Assembly: GCF_963678635.1 (NCBI RefSeq) | Contig: NC_087069.1 | Coordinates: forward strand, 9,186,633-9,250,632 | Direction of reading: 5' to 3' | DNA: 64,000 nucleotides | Source of the DNA: Symsagittifera roscoffensis | Lineage: Eukaryota; Xenacoelomorpha; Acoela; Convolutidae | Shown: one piece after another, positions 23,570-33,900 of the stretch | How positions within the stretch are numbered: the first letter of the stretch is position 1 | How the letters are laid out: the number at the start of each line of letters is the position of its first letter | The notes under the pieces: generated by a model | What the model was told of the DNA's origin: nothing | Database searches by the model: none | The model's input: only the letters and a program-made list of their open reading frames with translations | Translations under genes and position numbers: made by a program

Positions 23570-24510
23570 TTGTTGTTCCGATTTTTTTTCGAAGAAAATG
23601 ACGGATTAATTGTGTTCGTTGTACTTTTTTCTCCAGACAAATTTCGAATTTTTAATTAGCAGTTCTTGGCAGAATTTTTCTTACGGTATTTTTTGTCTTG
23701 AGCACAAATTTAAAATGATGTCTCACCGGTGATTTTAATTTTTTGTGAAGTTATGTTAGTGTAAAGATTGTCAATTTGAGACAAAATATACGCAATTTTT
23801 TTCATGCTTTAACCCGTAAAGCAGAAATTTAGTTCGTATTAGAAATCGTTCCTAGCTAAACTGAGGCAGGCGAGCAATGTGGCCTATTTAAAACATAGCC
23901 AACCGAAGGTTGAAAAAAAAAAGAGTAATGAACGCAAGTAAACAAAAAAAATACTGACTTTCTTGAAAAACTCTTTTTCGATTTCAAAGAAAAAAATCGA
24001 TGCCATTTAAACTCTATGAATTTCTAGAACATATTATGACAGGCGCTTTTTGAAAACATGAACTCAACTAGAGAAAACTGGATCAATAGGTAATGTTTTT
24101 ATTCCACTGGAAATCTAAAAGTTAAATTCAATTTTCGAAACTAGTAATCGTTCGGTTTTTTTGCGCCTTTTCCAAGTTCGTATTTGGAGAGTTCTATTCA
24201 CGTCACTTTCAGCTGATGAGTTTCAATTAAACTCAAAAATTGCAATAAAATCTAATTGCATTCATAAATGCATCTATATGTATGAATGCACATGTGTAGT
24301 TATTAGAGACTTTTAAGACTTTTCCTGAAAACGAAAAAAAATCAGGAAGACCTATATAAGAGTCTTCACTACGTTCAGTACTCCTAAAAACTTCTCTTTG
24401 AGCTAATTGTATCACTTATTTCTGTAAATTGCCCTGAGGGTTTGATTTTCAAAAAACTCCATAGACCGTAAAATGCAATCGAGTCATTCAAAACTTCGCC
24501 CTGATACGAG
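23570..24510 (+). repeat. E repeat, degenerate, with extra sequence inside
   Basis: Starts TTGTTGTTCCGATTTTTTTT. E-like words continue to about 23870 and resume at about 24455 (CTCCATAGACCGTAAAATGC, then CTTCGCCCTGATACGAG). About 580 bases in between are unrelated, so it may be interrupted. The 3' hairpin has lost its left arm. Confidence 0.5.
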
Positions 24511-24599
24511 TAGCCTTTTAACATTTTGTTTCTTTTTTTTTGTGAAACGTTGCCCAGCTAGGAATACATCAAATTTGATATTTTTGGAGTTCTTTTTCA

Positions 24600-25075
24600 C
24601 CCAAACCGCTTATTACTCAGACTCTTTTCGAAGAAATTGACGTGATATTTTTGATAGGGGGGGTGGGGTGTAGCAAAACAATTTTCGATTTTTTTCAGCA
24701 GATTTTGACAGACTCATCAAAAGTTGTTGTTGTGTTGTCCTGCGCTCAAATTCAAAAAGATATTTACAAAGATGTCTTAATTTTTTTAAATAAAGATAAG
24801 AGGTTTAAAGATAGCTATTTTGGCCATTTGGGCTATTAGGGCATAAGTGGAGATTTATTCCGTCTTAGAAATATTTCCAAATTGGTTGAAGCAGATTAGT
24901 TGTCGTAATTGCTGTGTCACTTGGACTAAATTTTATCACTTTATAGTTAATACGGCATGTGGCGGGAGTGGTATTGTATTTACTTTTTGAAAAGTTCATT
25001 TCAGACACAAACTACTCCATAGACCTTAAAAGGCATTCGGAACATTCAGGGCTTTTCCCTGACCCGAGTCCTTTT
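24600..25075 (+). repeat. E repeat, degenerate
   Basis: E-like from TTTTCGAAGAAATTGACG to CATAGACCTTAAAAGGCATT. It ends GGAACATTCAGGGCTTTTCC then CTGA: a CAGGG/CCCTG stem with a changed loop. Confidence 0.5.
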
Positions 25076-26740
25076 TTTAACCCTTCCTAATTTGATTGAT
25101 ATAAAACTGAAACTCTGTATATCGTACTTTGATTTGCTCATGTTGCCAAGTTTCAGGTCGGTCGATATGTTTTAATGCTGGTGGTGTGATTTTGAAGACT
25201 TTTTGAGATCCAACTTAACGGTGATAAACATGAGCTATGGAAGATGTGGAAGGGGGGTACTCGGCTATTTGTCAGTCTTCCTTTATTTTTTGCTGAAGTA
25301 GGTTTCACTTAATGGTATAACGGTATACGAGATTGAATATCAAACATGTGGTTTTAAGTCGAAGTTTAAAAAAAACTGGGTATGAGTATAATACTCTAAA
25401 TTAAAATAAATATGAAACATAACTTGGCGTCAGCCATCTGAGTAAATTCCACCGAAGACAACCTCGGCATTTGTCTATGGCCCCTGTAGAAGTGTATATG
25501 GCGCGACGTATGGCTTCACACAAAAAACCACATAAAAGGAAGCAAGACTGCTCGTACATAAAGGCAAAGCAGATTTTTTTTCATTGTTTATTCTTTGTAT
25601 CCCCACACAAGCTATATAAAATACTCAGGGTACATTAAGCGTCTCGTGTTGTGGTTGAATTGCTGGCCTCAATTAAACTTGGAACGCAATAATTTGCTTC
25701 TTACGCGTGTTTTCAGTAACCTATATATTGCATTTTCGTTATCCCAAAATAGTCATATTAGCAATTTTCAAACGTCCGTTACTTTATGAAAAAAGATCAC
25801 AAGTGAAAAATCTTTTTGAATTCGAGCTTAGTTAGGATAACAATGTCTCGGATATTATAAAAAAAGAAATCCGTCAAAACGCTTACTTAACAAGTCGGAA
25901 ATTGACTGAATAAAAAAAACACACCAAGCATAAATATTCCTCTTTCTTCAAAAATCGGAACAAAAATAAAAAATAAATAATTCAAATCTTAAAGAAAAAA
26001 CATGGTTTTTTCAATTAACTTTTGCACCAATTGGATAATTATTGACTATGTGATTTAAGCGAGATGCAAAGCCTGGCTGAACGTGAAAAGCTCTGATCGT
26101 GAACGCCTTCATTAGCAGTATATGAATTTTTTTTCATTGATATAAATTTCTCGAAACTACGCTCAATTGCTTCTAAGCAATTTTGCATTGTCTTGATTCA
26201 AAAACACTAAATTGATTGTTTAGAAAAATTTTCCGAATTTTATATCAATCTACCTGAAATTGTTAATTTAAGATTTTAGTTTTTACAACTTTAGTTTTCG
26301 TAACTTAAATTTTTGTAAGGTAGAGTATTGCAGGACTTTTCTGAAATATGATTTACCTTTATTTACGTCAAGTATCTTTGAACTGTTGAAACTTCTCTGA
26401 GAACCCGATCAAGGTTCTAATAGTTTGAGCGGTTTTTCAAAAAGTTTTGAGCAGATTGAGACGTTTTGTAAAAAGTTGTTTTGTTTGGAGGCTCATGGTC
26501 GTTTTTTTTGCGTCTAGAGCTTTCACGTGATAGCACCATTGCAACTGAATTCGCTCGTTGTGATAGATTTGAAGCTGGATATCAATTAAACTACAAAAGC
26601 CTTACCACTATGATAAATGACTCTTGTATCAAAACAACCGCTCAAACCATTGCTTGAGAACAGCTCAAAAGCCGCTCGATTTTTGTGTAGCTTTGTTTTC
26701 AGTTTTCAGTTTTCAGATTCAAGCGTTTATTTGTGAGTTA
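25076..26740. other. No supported gene; inverted E scrap
   Basis: A reverse-oriented E piece lies at about 25770-25960 (GTCAAAACGCTTACTTAACA, then AAATATTCCTCTTTC). Elsewhere AT-rich without recognisable coding. At 26689-26717 three successive TTTTCAG motifs precede the small gene below. Confidence 0.4.
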
Positions 26741-26941
26741 ATGGATTCAAAAAATATCTCAAACATTTTAAATCCAGAAAAACAATTGAAAAACTTTCTA
26801 CAATTCGACCTTGTAACTATCCGGGATCTACATACATACATTCATAAATTGGCAGAAAATCTTGGCAGAAAATGTTTGAAAACCTGGTCAAAAACTCAAC
26901 AAGATCAAAGATTTTCAGTACAACATGTCATAGAGATATGA
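26741..26941 (+). CDS. Hypothetical 66-aa frame after a triple TTTTCAG acceptor
   Basis: Starts ATGGATTCAAAA, 24 bases after three tandem TTTTCAG motifs, so it may be an internal exon; the frame is also open to the left. It reads MDSKNISNILNPEKQLKNFL and ends HVIEI before TGA. Composition is mixed (Leu, Lys, Thr, Trp) and plausible for protein. The Tyr/Ser-rich segment at 26975-27193 is in the same frame; a short intron ending TTTCGTACAG could join them, but no good donor is visible. Family not recognised. Confidence 0.35.
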   Translation: MDSKNISNILNPEKQLKNFLQFDLVTIRDLHTYIHKLAENLGRKCLKTWSKTQQDQRFSVQHVIEI

Positions 26942-26974
26942 CATTCCAGTCCACATCATCTACGTATAAAATAA

Positions 26975-27193
26975 AATTTCGTACAGTTATTGAGTGTCTG
27001 TGGGTCTAATAACTTTAAAAGTGACTGCTCATTTAGCTACGGTGCTTACAGTTACGATCCGTACCATTAAAATTCTACCTACGATTTGTGGGGTACGTTT
27101 GATGATATGTATGGATCCGCAAGTGATGGCCCAGGGCCGTTTTATGGGTCTAGTTCATTTGAACAGCTTTCTGATCCGAGATTTTGGGCTTAA
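26975..27193 (+). pseudogene. Tyr/Ser/Gly-rich coding segment with an internal stop
   Basis: In the frame of 26996 (GTC TGT GGG) it reads SNNFKSDCSFSYGAYSYD, then PYH and a TAA at 27068-27070. The same style continues after the stop (TFDDMYGSASDGPGPF) to a TAA at 27191-27193. Aromatic- and Gly-rich composition on both sides of the stop suggests one exon damaged by a single-base nonsense change, or stop readthrough. A possible acceptor TTTCGTACAG ends at 26986. It could be the C-terminal exon of the frame at 26741. No family recognised. Confidence 0.4.
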
Positions 27194-27404
27194 ATTTATG
27201 CAAGAAGTGACCAATTTATGCAATTAATAAAAATTAATCTACTGTGTCAAATAATGCTTTAGTTTTTTAAGTAAGGCATCAAAACATATTGAACACGTTC
27301 GTTTTATTGTACAAAAAGCTTTAAAATGTTTAAAAGTTGCGCGGATTCTCGAGCAGTTAAAAAACGGCCTAAAAATGCTCAAATCTTTGTGAAAATTAAT
27401 CTCT

Positions 27405-27486
27405 CAGCTCTTTCTCAGGCAAAAATTTTAGCACAATTGTCTCAACAGCTCTTTCTCAGGCAAAAATTTTAGCACAATTGTCTCAA
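27405..27486. repeat. 41-bp perfect tandem duplication
   Basis: Unit begins CAGCTCTTTCTCAGGCAAAA; two identical adjacent copies. The second supplies the stop codon of the minus-strand Cys-rich frame. Confidence 0.9.
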
Positions 27487-28053
27487 AAACCCCCTCAAAC
27501 CGTCTAAAATATTGCTTGAAGTTGGGCCTATATTTTGGTACTCAGGCAGCCCTACTTTTCTAAAGTCAACCTGGCGACAATCATTACGAGGCCAAACTGT
27601 GCATTTTGTGAATTGTATGTGGATTCCGTAACAAGGACGCTCCCTTTGCACTTCCATTTCCGACAAATTTTTAACATTTGCAAAGACTTGTCTCTGGAAT
27701 CCAGGAACATACAGACACAACATTGTGCGCTTATCCAGTGAACAATTTGGCCTCGTAGTGTTGTGGTTCAGGGTGCACTTACAATCCGCCCAGTTGTCGC
27801 AGTGGTACTCCAGCGCCTCTGACTGTTGGACACAACATGCGTCTGCATTCGTGTTGTTCCCTGAATGGAATCCTCGTTGACCAGCCTCATAATTCGCATA
27901 TTTGTCACAATATTTGTCAATTTCAACTAGAAAAAAGACGAAATTACCAAACAAGTTAAGAACCAATGCCGTTACAAAAATTCTAATAGATTTCGATTTT
28001 TTTTCTTCGATCTTTGGATACTTTGTCTGGAATACTTCTGCGCTTTTATTCAA
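27469..28053 (-). CDS. Cys-rich, possibly secreted hypothetical protein (exon)
   Basis: A 194-codon open frame with no ATG start, so probably one or more exons. Residues about 24-45 (SIRIFVTALVLNLFGNFVFF) look like a membrane anchor. The same DNA could instead be a 49-base intron running from GTAACGG to TTTTTTCTAG, which would remove the hydrophobic part. Downstream are many Cys: DACCVQQ, HCDNWADCKC, PNCSLDKR and LCLYVPGFQRQ. An N-glycosylation site (NHNTT) is nearby. The PNCSLD...PGFQRQ core is repeated in diverged form at base 2 and in the 50-56 kb array. The motif is flanked by inverted copies of ACGAGGCCAAA (about 27587 and 27757). Family unknown. Confidence 0.4.
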   Translation of the reverse strand: MNKSAEVFQTKYPKIEEKKSKSIRIFVTALVLNLFGNFVFFLVEIDKYCDKYANYEAGQRGFHSGNNTNADACCVQQSEALEYHCDNWADCKCTLNHNTTRPNCSLDKRTMLCLYVPGFQRQVFANVKNLSEMEVQRERPCYGIHIQFTKCTVWPRNDCRQVDFRKVGLPEYQNIGPTSSNILDGLRGFLRQLC

Positions 28054-28786
28054 TCAATGAAACTGAGGCAGTGGATTCAGTATTCTATTCCTTGAAGCTC
28101 AAAAGTATGCTTATAACACGTGGATAATCCTTCCCCAACATTCCCGCTTACGATATTTTACCAAAAAGTTACTGCTCACAGTGACGGATTAATCCAGAAA
28201 AATGCATGCTGACTAATTAGGCGATGATTAACATAATTGATCACCAAAATTATTCTTTAAAAGCTCCTAACTTACACCAGTGAATTAATGCTTAACAGGA
28301 GGGGGAGGAAAGAGTTCATGTGGGATTCGAGATACATTACAAGCTAATTTTGATAATGCTACCATTGAAGTTGCCCTTAAAAACCGCAGCGCTCCTTGAA
28401 AAAAATTGATTTAAAACTTTGTGGTGTTTAATTTAAGTTTGATTTCCGTTCTCAAAACGCTGCCATAAAAATTGATTATAAGAACACTTTGGGACCACGC
28501 AATTAACCCATTACTTTAGAAGAACGAAATTAAATCAATTATAAATCTTTTAAAATCCAATATATTGGATAATAATGAATTATATCCCGAATAGTTTTTT
28601 CTAAAGTTTCGTGAAAATTTGCAGTTTTTTCTGGTTTAATCAAAGCCAACTAGATATCTCATTTTTGGTTTGTTTTTGAAAATCGATTTTTTGCAGACGT
28701 TTTCTTAAAAAGATTTCTCAATTGTACCATCTAATCGCCTAAATTGAACTTACTCATGATTAACTTCATTTCATATCACTTTCTCC
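28054..28786. other. No gene seen; left flank of the retroelement
   Basis: AT-rich, with ATTATAA words similar to those right of the element (47700-47850). No supported frame. Confidence 0.5.
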
Positions 28787-28790
28787 CCTC
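28787..28790. repeat. Target site duplication, left (CCTC)
   Basis: CCTC directly before the 5' LTR, matched by CCTC at 47686-47689 directly after the 3' LTR. Four bases is a usual length for Ty3/gypsy-type integration. Confidence 0.8.
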
Positions 28791-29200
28791 TGGAACCTGA
28801 TCTAAACTACATTTTATGATTGGATAAATTAGATATTTTACCAATGTAAAGTATTTAATATTAACCAATCATGATCCATCTAACTAACAACCCACTTATT
28901 TGTAAGTGCTGAAGTTACTTGTAATTTCAGCACCAGAGAGATTTGAATTTAACTTAGAAATTAGTTGGACTCTCCCGAGCACTTCAGCAACCGCAATAAA
29001 CCAGTATACCCTAGATCTATTGAGCCTAGCAGAGACTAGTTAAACAACCTGAGACTAGATAGTATAAGAGTAAGATTAGGATCGGTATTAGACTAAGAAG
29101 TTGCACGAATCTATCCGGCCGAAAATAAGATAGCGTGACGAGCAGACGGTGTACCCTATCCGAAATTACTCTATGAGTTATACACTTCGGTCCTAACTCA
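28791..29200 (+). repeat. 5' LTR (410 bp)
   Basis: Starts TGGAACCTGATC and ends TCGGTCCTAACTCA. Internal signals: AATAAA at 28995-29000, a TATA-like GTATAAGAG at about 29060, and an imperfect hairpin TGCTGAAGTTAC/TAATTTCAGCA. No difference from the 3' LTR was found by eye. Confidence 0.95.
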
Positions 29201-29202
29201 TC

Positions 29203-29225
29203 TGGTGCGACCATAAGTCTCGAAC
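29203..29225 (+). other. Primer-binding site
   Basis: TGGTGCGACC begins two bases after the LTR. The reverse complement ends in CCA and, further in, shows GTTCGAGAC, a T-loop-like sequence, so it resembles a tRNA 3' end for about 23 bases but is one base short of a perfect T-arm plus acceptor. The tRNA identity was not assigned. Confidence 0.7.
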
Positions 29226-30452
29226 AAGACCTTAATAGCTTAGAATTAACCAAAATAGATTAGAAATTAGACAAAAACATTTACAAAATGTTATACGACA
29301 ATAATTTAATCGAAATGTCTCTACGACTCAATAGATCAGAGCCAATATTCCGAACCATAACAGAACTACCCGGAATTGGAAGAAGACCTCGAACCAGAGA
29401 CGACATACGACAAAGTAGAAACTTGCCATATAGCTATATGATAGTTAGGCAAAAACCAGAACAAACTTTTATATTTAGAATATTACTGGCAATGAATTTA
29501 GATTTTCATTTGCAAACATAAACCTTGAAGTTAATCTTCAAAATCATTTCAGGCGCTAAACAAAATTATTAATATACAATAACGATTGATAAAAAGATCT
29601 AAGATCGTTTTCCTAAAACTCTGCAGTAATATACAAAATATGTTTGAAAAATATTTATTGAAAAATAAAAATAAAAATTAGTAGCATGACAATAAATGGT
29701 TAGTAATCATAAATCATCCTGTTGTTCCAGCTCCATCATCTAAAACATAACAGCAATCATAAACCCACTAATATCATCAAAACACTAAATCTTTCCTTTA
29801 CACACATTTAAAAATTTATTAAAACTTAAATTCACTTAATTTTAAAACCAGATCATCAAGGCTTATCCTTGGATCTTAAATCATTTTCTACTTAATTAAA
29901 TTTCAAATTTGATCATCAAGGCTTATCCTTGGATCAAACAGAACAACTTTGTTCTCCCCCACCCACTTAATTAGTGTCTAACGACCTCAAACGTCGATTC
30001 ACTACCCAACCCTTTCTAAAGACCCAAGACTAATAGAAATTTTTAAACAAAACTAATCATTCAAATTAGGATAAACAGTGAAGAACTTCGGTTATTCATC
30101 CTTCACTTGACCCCCCCTCTTACCAGACCCAGGATAAATCTTAGACTTAGTAAGTTTAAAATAGTATCTAACGAACTACTCGCGTTCTAATTATACCTGA
30201 ACCTTGTGGATCGATTTACTATTCTCCAACCCTTGAACACAATCACTACCCCTAAGTAAGATTAAGTAAGTTAACACCTTAACTTATACTAGCCACGAGA
30301 AAGTAAAAAATCATTCTTCGGAATCGATATACTTTTCTCTCCAACCCTGAACAAATAGACCCAGGTTAAGCTAACCAAAAAATCGTAAGAACTAACAGTT
30401 TAAGAAAATAGAAACCATTTAACAACCTTTTGCATCCGTCATCCTAAACCTT
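29226..30452 (+). other. Long untranslated leader with repeats
   Basis: About 1.2 kb between the primer site and the first supported ORF. It holds a 77-codon frame (29288-29521) of unclear value and a 25-bp direct repeat. It also has three related blocks at about 29990, 30200 and 30325, each with TCGATTTACT-like then CCAACCCTTGAAC-like words. AAGTAAGTTA at 30264-30273 is a good splice-donor candidate for subgenomic RNAs. Packaging or export signals would be expected here, but none is proven. Confidence 0.5.
29851..29935 (+). repeat. Leader direct repeat with internal dyad
   Basis: A 25-base block starting GATCATCAAGGCTTATCC occurs at 29851-29875 and 29911-29935, 60 bases apart. Each has an internal dyad (CAAGG...CCTTG flanked by GATC) that could form a hairpin. 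Confidence 0.75.
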
Positions 30453-30920
30453 ATGTCATTTAAAAACCTAGGAAATAAACAAACAATCGTTTTACACAAT
30501 TGTGAAATAGATAACAAAAAATACGACCTTGTAATCACACCTCATACACAAACAGTTGGATACATTCGAACAAAACGACAAACACTAAAAAGAAAAATAA
30601 TAACGAAACAAAGACAAATAACACGAAAAAGATTTTCAAAAAATCGAAACGCATTTTCAGAATCAGAAACCAACAGTTTAGACGAACTTTACAAACTAAA
30701 AGAATCAATAGATAAAAATTACCCACTTCACGATCAATTATATTTTTCTGACTCAGAAACAACTTCAAATTCATCAAAAAGAGGAAAAAGAAGAATAAAA
30801 AAGCAGTATAAACACAAACCAGTACATTTATACAATTGGAATCAACCAAATCGACACATTAATAATTACATATTAACAGTCATCGAACGAAAAAATGAGC
30901 TCAACGCACACTCCAGGTGA
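30453..30920 (+). CDS. Small basic protein upstream of Gag (155 aa)
   Basis: Starts ATGTCATTTAAA; the frame is open to a TGA that overlaps the Gag-Pol start by 26 bases in another frame. Residues 39-65 are very basic (IRTKRQTLKRKIITKQRQ), followed by an acidic Ser/Glu part and a second basic cluster (KRGKRRIKKQYKHK). That layout resembles nuclear-localised RNA-binding accessory proteins, but no family is recognised. Composition (A-rich codons) matches the rest of the element. It may be an accessory gene, or an N-terminal Gag exon used through splicing or frameshifting. Confidence 0.6.
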   Translation: MSFKNLGNKQTIVLHNCEIDNKKYDLVITPHTQTVGYIRTKRQTLKRKIITKQRQITRKRFSKNRNAFSESETNSLDELYKLKESIDKNYPLHDQLYFSDSETTSNSSKRGKRRIKKQYKHKPVHLYNWNQPNRHINNYILTVIERKNELNAHSR

Positions 30921-33900
30921 AGAAAGTCCAGATGATGATGAAATCTTTCCTTTTATAGTAGATGCAACCACTGATAGAGGACAGCATATATTTTGCAAAA
31001 ATTTACTATTAAATTTATTTGAACCCGGAATCAGTCCATGTAAAACAGAGTTCCCAGATGTAAAAATCAAAAGACAAATCATAGACCACTACTTAAAAGA
31101 TATATGCAACATAACGCAACAGTATGGAATCTACTCCATAGAATTCACCTCACCAAACCATAATAATAGAAAATATACAATTCAAACAGACGACCTTGAT
31201 TTAGAATTTTCAAAAGTTTTTTCAGAATATATAAAAAGCATCCAATATCATAACTCACAAAGAGCAAACTCCATATTCACCAATGAAGTTTTCGCAATAA
31301 TATATAGTTATATTTCGATATTAGAAAACGAAATCCCAATAACAAATGTCTCACCGACAGAAACATCTAAACATTTAAGAGTACGACATGAAATCACACT
31401 ACTCTCTAGTTATTTAAACATCATTGAAGAAAATTTCACGAAAGACGACGTTTCACAACATACAAAACACGATCTACAAAAAATTTTGGCATGGTTCATA
31501 ATAGATTATTTCACACACAATATTGATTTAATTGCACAAGCAAGAAAAAATTTTAGACCCCAAAACTCGAACGATGATACCGCTATCACAGAACAATCAG
31601 ATTATGTTTGGGACCCCGAATGGTCTCATCCAGCATTTATAAGCTTCCCACAATCAATCTCAAGTCAAGCAATAAGTACGATATCTTACATAAGAGATTA
31701 TGTAAAAGTAATACCATTAACCATTGATGCAACACCATTAAACTATAATACATTTTTGCCCGATACACAAAATAATAGTTTAAACTCTACAGTTATACAC
31801 AATGAAAACCTCAATGGAACTAGGAATCTTACTCAACAAGATATCCAGACACCATCACACTTCATAAATGAAGAAATTGTACACACAACAACTACACAAC
31901 AAAGTATTTCACCAATACGCCCAAATTTAACAACACCAAGAAATACAAATCCTTCACAAACACAGGTAACCTTACAATCAACCGTTAAACCTTCGGTTGC
32001 CCCTAAATATTCACATATGGATTACCAAACATACAGACCCATGACAATACCATCAAAAACACGCAAAACATTCACTAGAAACAACTTTGCAGACCATAAT
32101 TATAATTATACACATCCATCAAAAACATATAACCAACCACAAAGAAATTTTAACCAATATACAAGATCTCGAAATTGGGATAACCCAATGACCCAACCTA
32201 ATTCAATAAATTTCCAAACAAATCCTCCACAGGATCACAGTGAAAATTACCCATTTTTTCAACAAAATAAAAATAAAAAACAGACATCTTATCAAATGGA
32301 TTATTTATCCTCAGATGATGATTTCTTACAACCAGATATATTTGCACCAAATACTCAAGAATATCGTAGACAAGGAATACAGAGAACACGTACAAATCAT
32401 AGAAATTTTTCTCCACAACCAATAGATGCACAACATCAACAACCAATTCAACAACAAAATCTAATTAATACACAATCTTTTCAACCAATTCAACAACAAA
32501 ATCCAATGACTGCACACTCGTATCAACCATCACAAATGAAAAATGAAATACCACTCCCATATTATCTCCAACAACATGAAATAACAAGAAACCAACTTTC
32601 AAATTTTTCTCAAATGCCAAATGCAGCAGAATCATTACAAATGACAATGAATCCATACCTTATGGGTGGATCATCAATAACATCAAACAAACCTTTAATG
32701 GTTTTCACAGGAACAGACCCTGAATACTCTGTAGAAGATTATTTAAATGCAGTAACAGCAAACCTGATTTTAAATATTGGACCTGAACCAATTAATACGC
32801 CACTACATCAAAACTGGATACATCGACGCACAGCGTTAATACAAACAACTCTAGATGGCGCAGCCCAAAAATGGTTTTCAGTACTACCTCTAGAAATAAA
32901 ATCAAACTGGAAAAGGTTTACACAAGAATTTTCAAAAATGTTTGACTCCGAAAGAAACAAACAACAACAAAGAGTTTTATGTAATGAAATTCGCAGATTA
33001 CCAAACGAAACCATCAAGCAAAAAGCAGTACGAATCGAAACACTAGTTCGAAAAGCATATTCATTAAATACACACGACTATAAAAACACAAAGATGACAG
33101 AAATCTTAATGATGACCTTAACACCACAATTAAGAAAAATAGCAATAAAAAAGAGAGCATCCCATCCTTCTTCAATTCGAGAACCCGATTTAGATTTTCG
33201 AAAACTAGTAGACAAATTAGAACAAGCAGAAATCACGATGAAACTAGAAGAAACGGAAAATCTGAAACTACAATACGTTAACAGAATTGAAACGACTCCC
33301 ACTAATATTAATAATATACAGGAATCAGAGACAGACCTCGTTGAAAAAATCACTGAAATACTCAATATTTACGAAAAGAACCCAAACTTCAAAGGCAAAC
33401 CATCTTTCAAAAAATGGTGTAATTATTGCCGACGATACGGACATAGTATTTCCGAATGTAGACAAAAACAGCAAGACAATCAAAATAAACCTCAAAAATA
33501 TAAAGAACCAAATAAATCATTCTATCAATACATGAAAAAAGATCAAAATCTACCGAACAAAACAGTCTACAGCAACAACAGTTCAGGAAAACCACTCCCG
33601 AACAATACAAATTATACAAGAAATCAATCACCATATAACTCAAGTTATAGAGGAAGATCACCAGAACGAAGAAACACGAATAATTCATCACAAAATCACT
33701 ACAATAGACCAAATAGTCGAAATAACTACTCCAGATCAAATTCAAATACACAACGATTTGTTTCTAGATCTAATTCCCAATCAAGAAATAACTACTATCC
33801 AAACAACCAATCACGAAATTCATCATACAATAGGAATAGAAACTACTCCTATAATGGAAATAGAAGTTATTCAAACAACCGAAACCAGAATTACCCGAAC

